Assembly: GCA_016218815.1 (NCBI GenBank)
Contig: JACRCX010000142.1
Span: 30,079-94,078, forward strand
Direction: 5' to 3'
DNA length: 64,000 bases
Source: Deltaproteobacteria bacterium
Lineage (GTDB): Bacteria > Myxococcota_A > Polyangia > DRWM01 > JAAZOP01
The notes under the pieces were generated by a model. The model had not been told where the DNA came from. It saw only the letters and a list, made by a program, of their open reading frames with translations, and searched no databases. How positions within the stretch are numbered: the stretch's first letter is position 1; each line of letters starts with the position of its first letter. Of this stretch, positions 49,021-57,863 are shown piece after piece. A program made the position numbers and the translations under genes.

Positions 49021-50799
49021 TCAGTAGTACCGGACGACGTTCTCCGTAGCCCCTTCCGCCACGATGACGGGAATCACCTGCTCGGTCTTGACTTCGCCCG
49101 GTGCGACGGAGTCGGGGCGGGGCACCAGACGCAGGGAATGCGGGCCCGCCGGAACCTCGGTGCGCGGCACCGGCGTGGCCCCCAGATGCCGGCCGTCGAG
49201 GTACACGTCGGAGCGGGGAAGCGCGCGCACGGTGATGAAGCCGACCGCGATGCTTGCGGCTGACGCGGGCTCGATCGCCGGGAGCGGCGGACTTCCGGCG
49301 TCCGCCGGTCCGGGCGTCGTCGCCGTCCCGGCGTCGGCCCGGGACGGCCCGGACGGCTCGGTCGGGACCGTCGTGGAGTGGTCCGGCGGGCCCGGCCGGA
49401 CGCCCGTCGAGCCGACGGCGCGCCGCGCGGCGGCGTCCGGCCGACTGGCGGGAAGCAGGGCGCTCGGGACGGTCGACGGTCCCGCGTCGGCCGCCGCGGC
49501 GCCCGCAGCACCGCCCGCGTCCGGCTCCGCGGAGGGAAGCGAGGGGTCCGGTGCGAACGGCGGCAGGCGCGGCCGCGGCTCGGCCGGCCCCGCCGACCTC
49601 GACGCCTCGATCGTCCCGGGACCCGCAGCCGACGACGCGGCCGACGGACGCGAGGCGGCGAGCCCGGTCTCGACGGTCCCCACGGTCGTTGTGCCCTCCG
49701 GAGGCGGCGCGCCGTCGCCGTGGTTCCGCCCCATCAGGATCGTCGCGGCGACGCCGGCCGCGATGAGCGCGACCGAGGCGACGACGATGCCCACGCGGAA
49801 GCTCCGGCGCGGACTCCCGCCGCTGGCCGTCGTGGCTCGGCCCACGACCGGCGCCGACGGCTCGAGGGAGAATGCCGGCAGGGAGTCGCTCGACCGCGCC
49901 GGTGCCGGCGCCGGCGTCGACGCCAGTCCGAGACGGACCGCGGCGTCGGGCGCCAGGAACGGTGTCAGTGCGCGGATCATCTCGTCCGCGTCGGCGTACC
50001 GATCCTCGCGGCGGCGCGACATGCCCTTGAGGATCACCGCCTCCAGCCCCTCGGGGATCGCAGGCTCAACCTCCCGCGGCCGCGGAAACGGCTCGGAGCA
50101 GATCATCACGATCAGCCGGTTGTAGTTGTCCGCCTCGAACGGCAGCCGGCCGGTGAGGCATTCGTAGAGGATCACCCCGATGGCGTACAGGTCCAGTCGA
50201 TGGTCGACGTCGCGCAGCCCGCCCGCCTGCTCGGGCGCCATGTAGCACGGAGTGCCGAGCACCGCGCCGGTGCGGGTCATGCGGGTCCGCGGGTCGTCGG
50301 ACGACGTGACGCGAGAGATGCCGAAGTCGAGGAGCTTCACCCGCGGGCCCGGAACCGTTCCGCGCTCCAGGAACAGGTTCCCGGGCTTCAGGTCGCGATG
50401 GACGATCCCCGCGCGGTGCGCGGCCGCGAGAGCGGCCAACGCCGCGACGACGATCTCCACCGCGTCGGCCACCGGCAGCCGGCCGACCCGTTCCAGGCAC
50501 GCGGCGAGGCTCTCGCCCTCGAGCAGCTCCATGACGAGGTACGGCACGCCGTCGGGAGCCACGCCGACGTCGTACACGTCCACGATCCCGGGGTGGGCGA
50601 CCGCGGACGCGGCCTGCGCCTCACGGACGAACCGCTTGACCTGGTCCGCGTCGCGCGCCGCCTCGGCATGGAGGAACTTCACCGCGCAGCGCCGGTGGAT
50701 CAGCGCGTGCCGCGCCTCGTACACCGCCCCCATGCCGCCCTCGCCCACCAGACGCAGCAGGGTGTACTTGTTTTCCAGCGTCTGCCCGGTTCGATCCAT
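49021..50799 (-). CDS. Hanks-type Ser/Thr kinase, membrane-anchored with PEGA-like extracytoplasmic domain
   Basis: 592 aa. The kinase domain (about 12-270) is complete: LVGEGGMGAVYEA, Lys in CAVKFLH (~40), HRDLKPGN (~141), LLDFG (~160) and GTPCYMAPEQAGG (~180). Unlike the kinase at 7579, its DFG is canonical. A Ser/Ala/Pro-rich juxtamembrane segment leads to a single helix (about 343-365, VGIVVASVALIAAGVA), a long Ala/Pro/Thr-rich external stretch (~370-520), and a PEGA domain (about 530-592; VRALPRSDVYLDGRHLGATPV and VPAGPHSLRLVPRP). Membrane kinases of this layout are abundant in myxobacteria. ATG 50799 is the family-like start. Confidence 0.93.
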   Translation of the reverse strand: MDRTGQTLENKYTLLRLVGEGGMGAVYEARHALIHRRCAVKFLHAEAARDADQVKRFVREAQAASAVAHPGIVDVYDVGVAPDGVPYLVMELLEGESLAACLERVGRLPVADAVEIVVAALAALAAAHRAGIVHRDLKPGNLFLERGTVPGPRVKLLDFGISRVTSSDDPRTRMTRTGAVLGTPCYMAPEQAGGLRDVDHRLDLYAIGVILYECLTGRLPFEADNYNRLIVMICSEPFPRPREVEPAIPEGLEAVILKGMSRRREDRYADADEMIRALTPFLAPDAAVRLGLASTPAPAPARSSDSLPAFSLEPSAPVVGRATTASGGSPRRSFRVGIVVASVALIAAGVAATILMGRNHGDGAPPPEGTTTVGTVETGLAASRPSAASSAAGPGTIEASRSAGPAEPRPRLPPFAPDPSLPSAEPDAGGAAGAAAADAGPSTVPSALLPASRPDAAARRAVGSTGVRPGPPDHSTTVPTEPSGPSRADAGTATTPGPADAGSPPLPAIEPASAASIAVGFITVRALPRSDVYLDGRHLGATPVPRTEVPAGPHSLRLVPRPDSVAPGEVKTEQVIPVIVAEGATENVVRYY

Positions 50800-50968
50800 G
50801 TCCGGCGTCCGAGTCGCGCGGCGGGCGTCACAGCCCCCCCGCGCGGCCGCCTGCGAGCCTACCACGCGCGCGTTGACCGGCGCCATCGGGCCACCCTAGC
50901 ATCGGCGCACGGCGGTCAGGCCCTTGACGGGCTCAGGGCAGAAACGGCGGCCGGAGGAGGGACGGCGG

Positions 50969-52381
50969 ATGACCAGCGGGGAAGGGACGAGGGCTCCGGG
51001 GGTGTTGTGCGCCGCGGGCCTTTGCCTCGCGGTCGGCTGCGGGCCGGCCGTCGTGCGCAGCCCGGCCGAGCAGGCGCAGGTCGACGCCTGCGACGCGGGC
51101 GACGCCGGAGCATGCTTCGATCTGGGCTTGATGCTCGATCGGGACGGCCGCACGGCCGAAGCCGAGGAGCCGTACCGGACGGGCTGCGCGGCGGGCAACG
51201 CGCCGTCCTGCAACAACCTCGGCATGGTCCTGGTCGACCTGGGCCGCACCGCCGAGGCCGAAGAGCCGTACCGCGCAGCCTGCACCGCGGGCGCGCCGGT
51301 CGCCTGTGCCAACCTCGCCGCCCTGCTCGACGATCTCGGGCGCTCCGGGGAGGCCGAGGTCGAGGCGCGGCGGGCCTGCGATGCCGGCAGCCCGGCCGGG
51401 TGCAACAACCTGGGCACCATCCTCGACGCGCAGGGCCGCACCGCCGAGGCGGAACCGCTGTTCCGTCGCGCCTGCGACGAGGGCGAAACCCTCGCCTGCT
51501 CGAACCTCGGCCTGCTGCTCCGCGACTCCGGCCGGACGGAAGAGGGCGAGGCGCTGCTCGCGACCGCGTGCGAAGGCGGGAACCCCTCGGCCTGCGGCGG
51601 GCTGGCCGAGCTGCTGCTCGGCGCCGGCCGGGTGGACGAAGCCGAGGCGCCGGCGACGGCCGCATGCGCCGCGGGCGACATCGGCGGCTGCGTCGCGCTC
51701 GGACTGCTGCTGGAGGAGCTGGGACGCAAGGCCGAGGCGGAGCCCGCCTACGCCCGCGCATGCGACGCGGGCGAGCCGGTCGGCTGCGCCAACCTCGGCG
51801 TCGTCCGCGAGCGACTCGGGCGCGCGGACGACGCGGTCGCGCCGTACCTGCAGGCTTGCGACGGCGACATCGCCGCGGCGTGCGTCAACGCGTCCGTGCT
51901 GCTGCAGCAGCAGGGTCGGTGGGCGGAGGCCGAGGCGCCGGCACGGGCGGCGTGCGACGTCGACGACCCGGGCGGCTGCCATGCGCTGGGAATCGTGCTG
52001 CTGAGCACGGAGCGCGCCGCGGAGGCCGAGTCGCCGCTGCGGACGGCGTGCGAGGCCGGCCTGCTCCCGGCCTGCGGCAACCTCGCCTTCGCTCTCGGCA
52101 CGACCGGTCGCCCGGCGGAGGGCGAGCCGTTCGCGCGCCGCGCCTGCGACGCCGGCGACGCCACGGGCTGCCTCAACCTCGGCGGCGTGCTGCTCGACCT
52201 CGGCCGCTTCGCCGACGCCGCCGACGCCTCGGGCCGCGCTTGCGACGCCGGCCTCGCCCCGGGCTGCTACGACCTCGCCGTGGAATTCGATCATCTCGGC
52301 CGCACCCAGGACGCCCTCGACGCCGCCCGCCGCGCCTGTGCCCTGGGCGACACCGAGGCCTGCACCTTCGTCGAGCCGTAG
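50969..52381 (+). CDS. Lipoprotein with ~12 Cys-containing Sel1-like repeats
   Basis: 470 aa. ATG 50969 (an ATG at 50924 adds 15 residues). Signal ends LCLAVGCGPAV (lipobox). The mature protein is a tandem of about twelve ~36-residue Sel1-like units, each of form RACDAGxxxGCxNLGxxLxxLGRxAEAE. The Cys placement near the start and middle of each unit matches the HcpC-type disulfide-linked Sel1 repeats. Such solenoids bind peptides or other proteins outside the cytoplasm. No C-terminal domain follows. Confidence 0.87.
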   Translation: MTSGEGTRAPGVLCAAGLCLAVGCGPAVVRSPAEQAQVDACDAGDAGACFDLGLMLDRDGRTAEAEEPYRTGCAAGNAPSCNNLGMVLVDLGRTAEAEEPYRAACTAGAPVACANLAALLDDLGRSGEAEVEARRACDAGSPAGCNNLGTILDAQGRTAEAEPLFRRACDEGETLACSNLGLLLRDSGRTEEGEALLATACEGGNPSACGGLAELLLGAGRVDEAEAPATAACAAGDIGGCVALGLLLEELGRKAEAEPAYARACDAGEPVGCANLGVVRERLGRADDAVAPYLQACDGDIAAACVNASVLLQQQGRWAEAEAPARAACDVDDPGGCHALGIVLLSTERAAEAESPLRTACEAGLLPACGNLAFALGTTGRPAEGEPFARRACDAGDATGCLNLGGVLLDLGRFADAADASGRACDAGLAPGCYDLAVEFDHLGRTQDALDAARRACALGDTEACTFVEP

Positions 52382-52405
52382 GCCCCGCTCCCGCCCGCCC
52401 CCACG

Positions 52406-52454
52406 CCTCCGGACCAACGACTCGACCCGGACGACCCACCAACAACCAACAACC
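52406..52454 (-). repeat. GGTTGTTGGT-type element, copy 4 (complement)
   Basis: CCTCCGGACCAACGACTCG... to CCAACAACCAACAACC. It lies between the Sel1-repeat gene stop (52381) and the start of the next gene (52513), in the orientation opposite to the copies at 5793, 46422 and 46477. Confidence 0.8.
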
Positions 52455-52512
52455 GCGCGCCTCCCGGCGCGCGAGTTGCCCATCCCCTCGCACCGTGCCT
52501 AGACTGCCCCCG

Positions 52513-54684
52513 ATGACGAATCCCGACGATCGAAGATCAGTACTTCCGTTCCTCGCCTTGGCGGCCGCCGCGCTGCTCCTCGGGACCGGCTGCCCCCCCT
52601 CCCCCGCCGACCAGCTCGCGGCCCTCACGCTCCCGCCACCGCCGGCGTCGCCCGACGGCGCCATCGTGGTCACCGAGGCGGACGCCGACGCGCACCTCTA
52701 CGCCTTCTACCTCGCCGCCCTGGGCTCGCCCGAGCGCGCGGCGGAGCGCGAGGCGCTGCTGCTCTACGGTCTGCACGAGGATCAGCGGTCCATGGCGGAC
52801 TCGGACGCCCTGGACGTCCGCGCCGCGCTGCGCCGGGCGCTGCGCTTGTTCGAGCCGTCGGAGCTGGACGCGGGCCTGGATTCCCCCGCCCTGCGCAAGT
52901 TCCTGGCCTGGATCGAGCCCGTGGCGCGGCGCCTGGGCCTGCCGGAGGATTCCCTCATCGTCGCCGAGACGCGGCTGCTCTGCGACCCGGCCGACGAGGA
53001 GGCCGCGACCGCGGTGCGGGAGATCGTCGAGTGGGCCGGCTCGGGAGAGGACGAGGCCGAAGGGCTCGAGCGGCAGGCGCAGCTCTACGACGCCGTCACC
53101 GACGTCGTGCCGGCGCCGGCGCTCGTGAAGAAGCTGGTCGGCATCATCTTCCAGCGCCACGATCTGGGCCAGGTCGCCGAGCCGATCGAGACGATCGAGG
53201 ACTGGCTCGCCAACGCCCAGCGCGACCAGTACTTCTTCTCCGGCCTGACGCTCAACGTCCTGCGCCTGGCATGCCGCATGGGCCGGCCGGAGGCGGCCGC
53301 GGAGATGCTCGAGCCGTACCGCGGCACCGCCGCCTACCTGGGCGAGGTCTTCGAAGAGATCGAGGGTCTGGAAGACCCGCTGCGCCGCGCCGACGCTGCC
53401 TCGGACCTGGTCGACGCCATCGGGATGCAGTTCGCCGAGGAGGTGCGTCAGACGTGCACCACGCTGCGGCGCGAGTTCCCCGACGACGGCCGCTTCTCCG
53501 CCTGCCTCGGGAAGTACTTCTACGCCACCGGCGAGACCGGCGTCGCCGCGCGGCTGATGCTCGAGGCCACTGTCCGCGATCCCGACAACCGCGACTTCGC
53601 CGAGATGGCGATGATGCTCCTGGCGCAGGTCATCCAGGAGGGCATGGACGGGATGGCCTGGACGGACCTCGAGCGGCTGCACGACGCGTTCCGCATCCTC
53701 TACGACGACCACCGCGCCACCTGGCCGCTGGCCGACCCCCCGGTCGACGAGACCGCGGTGCTGCGCCTCATGGCCAACGCGGCGCTCATTGCCGGCGACG
53801 TCGAGGCGGCCCGCTCGTTCCACCAGCGGGCGCTGGAGCTGGACCCGACCGCGGAGAGCTACTTCCAGTTCGGCCAGATGGAGGCGCGCGGCGGCGACCC
53901 CCAGCGTGCGCTCGAGCTGCTCCGCGCCGGCCTCGCCGTCTCCACGGGCGACCTGGCCGACCGCACGCTGGCCCAGGCCAACATCCGCGAGGAGCTGGGC
54001 CTGCTGCTGGAAAAGCAGGGCGACGAGGACGGGGCGAAATCCTCGTTCGATGAGGCGATCGACGACTGGAAGCAGCTCGGCCGCGCGGGCGTCGTCGCCG
54101 GCGCCGAGATGGACGGCCGCATCGGCGTCCTGCAGGTACGCGGCGGGAACCGCGACGACGGCCTGCGCCGGATCGTCCGCGCCGTCCAACAGGCCGGCGA
54201 GGACGACTATGCGGCCGACCAGGACCAACTCGTCTACAACGACACTCTCTCCTTCCTGCACCTGGAGGGCGAGCGCGATCTGCTCGTCGAGCTGTTCCCG
54301 CTCGTCGCCACCCGCCAGGATCTCGACGTCACCTGGCGCGTCTACTACGCCCTGTGGACGCTGGGCGCGCTCCGTTCCGCCGGCCTGCCCGACGATGCCG
54401 AGGCCGTCGCGTTCCTGAAGGCCATCCGCGCCTCGGGCTGGAGCGGCGTCCTGGCCCGCTTCTACCTCGGCGAGCTGGACTTCGACGCCGCGCTGGCCGA
54501 GGCCCACACGTTCGGCCAGCAGGCCGAGCTGCGCTACTACGAGGCGCTCAACCGCCTCTCCGCGGGCGATCGCGACGGCGCCCGCGACCTCCTGCGCCAG
54601 GTCGTCGCCACCCACATCTTCAACTACTACGAGTGGCAGATGGCCGACCGCCTGCTCGCCTCGCTGGGCGGGACCGGCGCGTAG
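52513..54684 (+). CDS. Large TPR-type lipoprotein
   Basis: 723 aa. Signal ends LLLGTGCPPSPADQ (lipobox), ATG 52513. The entire mature part is predicted helical, with TPR-like units seen most clearly at about 365-500 (AALIAGDVEAARSFHQRALELDPTA, then GGDPQRALELLRAGLAVS). No cysteine pairs and no enzymatic motif. TPR lipoproteins act as scaffolds for surface or periplasmic complexes. It follows the Sel1-repeat lipoprotein on the same strand, so two helical-repeat proteins are adjacent. Confidence 0.83.
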   Translation: MTNPDDRRSVLPFLALAAAALLLGTGCPPSPADQLAALTLPPPPASPDGAIVVTEADADAHLYAFYLAALGSPERAAEREALLLYGLHEDQRSMADSDALDVRAALRRALRLFEPSELDAGLDSPALRKFLAWIEPVARRLGLPEDSLIVAETRLLCDPADEEAATAVREIVEWAGSGEDEAEGLERQAQLYDAVTDVVPAPALVKKLVGIIFQRHDLGQVAEPIETIEDWLANAQRDQYFFSGLTLNVLRLACRMGRPEAAAEMLEPYRGTAAYLGEVFEEIEGLEDPLRRADAASDLVDAIGMQFAEEVRQTCTTLRREFPDDGRFSACLGKYFYATGETGVAARLMLEATVRDPDNRDFAEMAMMLLAQVIQEGMDGMAWTDLERLHDAFRILYDDHRATWPLADPPVDETAVLRLMANAALIAGDVEAARSFHQRALELDPTAESYFQFGQMEARGGDPQRALELLRAGLAVSTGDLADRTLAQANIREELGLLLEKQGDEDGAKSSFDEAIDDWKQLGRAGVVAGAEMDGRIGVLQVRGGNRDDGLRRIVRAVQQAGEDDYAADQDQLVYNDTLSFLHLEGERDLLVELFPLVATRQDLDVTWRVYYALWTLGALRSAGLPDDAEAVAFLKAIRASGWSGVLARFYLGELDFDAALAEAHTFGQQAELRYYEALNRLSAGDRDGARDLLRQVVATHIFNYYEWQMADRLLASLGGTGA

Positions 54685-54688
54685 GCAG

Positions 54689-54735
54689 CCGGGTCGGCGG
54701 GCTCGCCGCCTCCGGCGTCAGCGCCTCGCCGCTGT
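54689..54735 (+). repeat. Direct repeat flanking the exonuclease gene, left copy
   Basis: GGTCGGCGGGCTCGCC (54692-54707) and AGCGCCTCGCCGCT (54720-54733). The same two blocks in the same orientation occur at 55507-55563 (TTCGGCGGGCTTGCC and TGCGCCTCGCCGCT), with a longer spacer there. Confidence 0.6.
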
Positions 54736-55485
54736 CTACGAGTTGAGCAGGTACCGGTCCCAGTCGGTGCGTTCGATCACCTCCGCCGCCGCGGGCTGCG
54801 CCGCCAGCGCGTCGCGCAGCGCCGTCGCACGCGTGCGGAAGACGTCGACCGGCATCGCATCGCGCAACAGCAGGTAACGCAGCCAGACGAACGCGGTCTG
54901 GATCACGTCCGCCTGGCAGTAGCGCCGCACCTCCTCGATCGCCCCGCGCTCCACCGCCGACTCCACCTGCGAGCCGTCCATTCCGAACTTGCCCGGCAGC
55001 CCCACGACGCGCGCCACGGCGTCGAGCTTCGAGCGGCGGACCGAGCCGTAGTCCGACAGCTCTTCGCACAGGTCGACGTGCATCTCCGGACGGAAGCGCT
55101 GGCGGTAGGCGTTGTTCTGCCAGAAGTACCACGCGGCGGGGATCCCGTGGCGCATCGAGCGCAGGGCCATGACCGGCAGGTCGAAGCGCCGGCCGTTGAA
55201 CGTCACCAGCACCGGGTGCTCCTTGTCCAGGAACCCCGCCAGGTCGCGCAGGATCTTCGGCTCCTCCAGCGACGTGTGGCCGACGGAGCCGAGCTTGCGG
55301 CAGGCGAAGTCGGGACCGAGCCACAGGATGCCCACGACGACGACGCGGTGCGCCCACGGCGGCGGGAACACGTCCTCCGTGCCCTCGCTCTTCCCGTCCC
55401 GCTTCGGCGCGTCCCGTTCCGGCTCGTACAGCTCCCGGTCCGGTACCGTCTCGATGTCGATCACCGCGTACGTCCGCTCAGCCAT
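54736..55485 (-). CDS. DEDD-family 3'-5' exonuclease (PolB-exonuclease-like)
   Basis: 249 aa. The three exonuclease motifs of the DEDDy type are visible: VIDIETVPD near the start (D-x-E), VLVTFNGRRFDLPVM (about 90-105) and YCQADVIQTAFVWLRY (about 190-205). This is the pattern of the predicted 3'-5' exonuclease related to the PolB exonuclease domain, common as a single-domain protein in bacteria. Probably DNA repair or end trimming. It is flanked by direct repeats and lies between two plus-strand units. Confidence 0.9.
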   Translation of the reverse strand: MAERTYAVIDIETVPDRELYEPERDAPKRDGKSEGTEDVFPPPWAHRVVVVGILWLGPDFACRKLGSVGHTSLEEPKILRDLAGFLDKEHPVLVTFNGRRFDLPVMALRSMRHGIPAAWYFWQNNAYRQRFRPEMHVDLCEELSDYGSVRRSKLDAVARVVGLPGKFGMDGSQVESAVERGAIEEVRRYCQADVIQTAFVWLRYLLLRDAMPVDVFRTRATALRDALAAQPAAAEVIERTDWDRYLLNS

Positions 55486-55500
55486 CGTTCGCCCTCATCG

Positions 55501-55563
55501 CCGCCGGTTCGGCGGGCTTGCCCTGCGGCTCGCTCCGCTCGCCAAGGGCTGCGCCTCGCCGCT
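55501..55563 (+). repeat. Direct repeat flanking the exonuclease gene, right copy
   Basis: GTTCGGCGGGCTTGCC then CTGCGGCTCGCTCCGCTCGCCAAG-type spacer and GCTGCGCCTCGCCGCT. It is directly followed by the heptad array at 55564. Confidence 0.6.
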
Positions 55564-55598
55564 ACTGTCGACTCATGACTCTCGACTCACGACTCCCC
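55564..55598. repeat. Heptad array, ACTCxxG type
   Basis: Five consecutive 7-mers: ACTGTCG, ACTCATG, ACTCTCG, ACTCACG, ACTCCCC. The units ACTGTCG and ACTCACG are exact complements (rotated) of CGACAGT and CGTGAGT in 4999-5033. It lies in the gap before the transaldolase gene. Confidence 0.8.
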
Positions 55599-55715
55599 AA
55601 TTGACTTCCCCGCCCGCGACCGTTACACCCCGAAGCGGAGCCTCGGTCCGCGAGCGGACCGCCGAAACCGACGCAGCGTAGGCGCATCCCCGTTCGCGGT
55701 GCAAGGAGCAGCCGC

Positions 55716-56360
55716 ATGAAGATCTTCCTCGACACCGCCGACGTCAACGAGATCCGCAAGGGCGCCGCGCTCGGCCTGGTCGACGGCGTCACCACCAACC
55801 CGTCGCTGGTCGCCAGGACCGGCCGCAAGTTCGAGGACGTGGTGCGCGAGATCTGCTCGATCGTGGACGGGCCGATCTCCGCCGAGGCCGTCAGCCTGGA
55901 GCACGAGCCGATGCTGGCCGAGGCGCGCAAGCTGGCCGCCATCCACCCCAACATCGTCGTCAAGATCCCGATGACCGGCGACGGCCTGCGCACCGTGCGC
56001 GTCTGCGCGCGCGAGAACATCAAGACCAACGTCACCCTCGTCTTCTCCGCGCCACAGGCCCTCCTGGCCGCCAAGGCCGGCGCGTCCTACGTCAGCCCCT
56101 TCGTCGGCCGCCTGGACGACATCTCCTGCGTCGGCATGGACCTCATCGGCCAGATCGTCCAGATGCTCGGCAACTACGACTACGCCACCGAGATCATCGT
56201 CGCCTCGATCCGCAACCCGCTGCACTTCGTCGACGCCGCGAACTACGGCGCCCACATCGCCACCGTCCCCTACAACGTCCTGGAACAGCTCCTGCGCCAC
56301 CCGCTGACCGACATCGGCATCCAGAAGTTCCTCAAGGACTGGGAGAAGGTGCCCCGGTGA
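55716..56360 (+). CDS. tal: Transaldolase (subfamily 3B/MipB-like)
   Basis: 214 aa cytosolic enzyme of the non-oxidative pentose phosphate pathway; transfers a dihydroxyacetone unit between sugar phosphates (or is a fructose-6-phosphate aldolase, closely related). The TIM barrel shows FLDTADVNEIRKG, DGVTTNPSLVA, Schiff-base Lys83 in VVKIPMT, and FVGRLDDIS; length is typical for the short transaldolases (~215 aa). AGGAGC precedes ATG 55716. Its stop lies 113 bp before the preferred pncB start. Confidence 0.95.
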   Translation: MKIFLDTADVNEIRKGAALGLVDGVTTNPSLVARTGRKFEDVVREICSIVDGPISAEAVSLEHEPMLAEARKLAAIHPNIVVKIPMTGDGLRTVRVCARENIKTNVTLVFSAPQALLAAKAGASYVSPFVGRLDDISCVGMDLIGQIVQMLGNYDYATEIIVASIRNPLHFVDAANYGAHIATVPYNVLEQLLRHPLTDIGIQKFLKDWEKVPR

Positions 56361-56473
56361 CCACTCCCCGCCGCCGCGATTCGAGAGGCCCGGCCGGACC
56401 GCGGAACCGCCGGAAGGAAGGCGCCGCACGCGACTCCTCCCCGGGCGACTCCCCTGTCGCCGGCGGGTCCGTC

Positions 56474-57853
56474 ATGAGCGTGCCGCCGCCGGCCGCCGCC
56501 ACCCTCGGCCTCTGGACCGACCTCTACCAGCTCACGATGGCGGCCGCCTACCACGTCAACCACATGGCGGACACCGCCACCTTCGAGCTGTTCGTGCGCA
56601 GCCTGCCCCCGCAGCGCGGCTTCCTGCTCGTCGCGGGCATCGAGGAAGCCATCGGCTACCTCGAAGCTGCGCGCTTCTCCCCCGACGACCTGGACTACCT
56701 GCGCTCGCTGCCGCAGCTTCGCGGCGTTCCCGAGGACTTCTTCTCCTACCTCGCCCGCTTCCGCTTCACGGGCGACGTGCGCGCCGTGTCCGAGGGGACG
56801 CCGGTGTTCGCGGGCGAGCCGATCCTCCAGATCACCGCGCCGCTGCCCGAGGCGCAGCTCGTCGAGACCTACCTGCTCTCCGTCGTGAACTTCGCCACGC
56901 TCGTGGGGACCAAGGCCGCGCGCATGGTCGAGGCCGCGGCGGGACGCTCGGTCGTGGACTTCGGCTTCCGCCGCGCGCACGGGCCCCACGCCGCCGTCAG
57001 CGCCGCCCGCGCCGCGTTCCTCGGGGGATGCATCGGCACCTCCAACGTCGAGGCCGGCCGGCGCTGGGGCATCCCCGTCTTCGGCACCGCCTCGCACGCC
57101 TTCGTAATGGCCTGCCCCACCGAGACCGAGGCGTTCCAGCGCTACCACCGCGCCTTCCCCACGGAACTGCTCCTGCTCATCGACACCTACGACGCACTCC
57201 AGGGCGTCAAGAAGGCCATCGCCCTGGGCGACCCGCTCAAGGGCGTGCGGCTCGACTCCGGCGACCTCCTCGCCCTCTCGCGCGAGGTCCGCAAGATGCT
57301 CGACGACTCCGGCTACCGCGATACCCGCATCGTCGCCTCCGGCGACCTGGACGAGCACCGCATCGCGGAGCTCCTGGCGAAGGGCGCGCCGATCGACGTC
57401 TTCGGGGTCGGCACGTCGCTCGTCACCTCGCACGACGCCCCGTCGCTGGAAGGCGTCTACAAGCTGGTCGAGCTGGGCGAAGGCGAGCAGGCGCTCGGCC
57501 GCATCAAGACCTCGGCCGGCAAGGAGACGCTGCCGGGCCGCAAGCAGGTGTTCCGCGCCTTCGACGCCGAGGGGCGCCCGCAGGGCGATCGCATCGCGCG
57601 CATCGCCGAGCTGCCCCGTCCGGGCGAGCAGCCTCTGCTCCAGCCCGTGATGCGCGGCGGCCGCCGCGTCGGCGACCCGGTGTCCCTCGAGCGTCTGCGC
57701 AGCCAGGCCGGCGAGAACGTGCGCCGCCTGCCCGCCGGTGTCCGTACGCTCACCGATCCCGCGGCCTTCCCCGTGGCCGTCAGCGAGGCGCTGCGGCGCC
57801 TGACCGACGACCTCCGCCGCACGATCCGCGAGGAAGAGGCGCGCCCGAAATGA
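56474..57853 (+). CDS. pncB: Nicotinate phosphoribosyltransferase
   Basis: 459 aa from ATG 56474, where the family's own start LWTDLYQLTMA follows. An in-frame GTG at 56357 overlaps the transaldolase stop (GTGA) and would add 39 disordered residues; translational coupling there is possible. NAPRTase motifs: RGFLLVAGIEEAI, VVDFGFRRAHGPHAAVSAARAAF with the catalytic His, GTASHAFVMACPTETEAF, LLIDTYD, GVRLDSGDLL, and VFGVGTSLVTSHD. It makes nicotinate mononucleotide for NAD salvage, using PRPP. It probably shares a transcript with tal and mobB. Confidence 0.94.
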   Translation: MSVPPPAAATLGLWTDLYQLTMAAAYHVNHMADTATFELFVRSLPPQRGFLLVAGIEEAIGYLEAARFSPDDLDYLRSLPQLRGVPEDFFSYLARFRFTGDVRAVSEGTPVFAGEPILQITAPLPEAQLVETYLLSVVNFATLVGTKAARMVEAAAGRSVVDFGFRRAHGPHAAVSAARAAFLGGCIGTSNVEAGRRWGIPVFGTASHAFVMACPTETEAFQRYHRAFPTELLLLIDTYDALQGVKKAIALGDPLKGVRLDSGDLLALSREVRKMLDDSGYRDTRIVASGDLDEHRIAELLAKGAPIDVFGVGTSLVTSHDAPSLEGVYKLVELGEGEQALGRIKTSAGKETLPGRKQVFRAFDAEGRPQGDRIARIAELPRPGEQPLLQPVMRGGRRVGDPVSLERLRSQAGENVRRLPAGVRTLTDPAAFPVAVSEALRRLTDDLRRTIREEEARPK

Positions 57854-57863
57854 GGTGGCGCTG

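Noticed and set aside
49378..52512. Upstream extension of the TPR lipoprotein frame through the kinase and Sel1-repeat genes
   Set aside because: GC-rich shadow; the ATG at 52513 gives a good lipoprotein signal.
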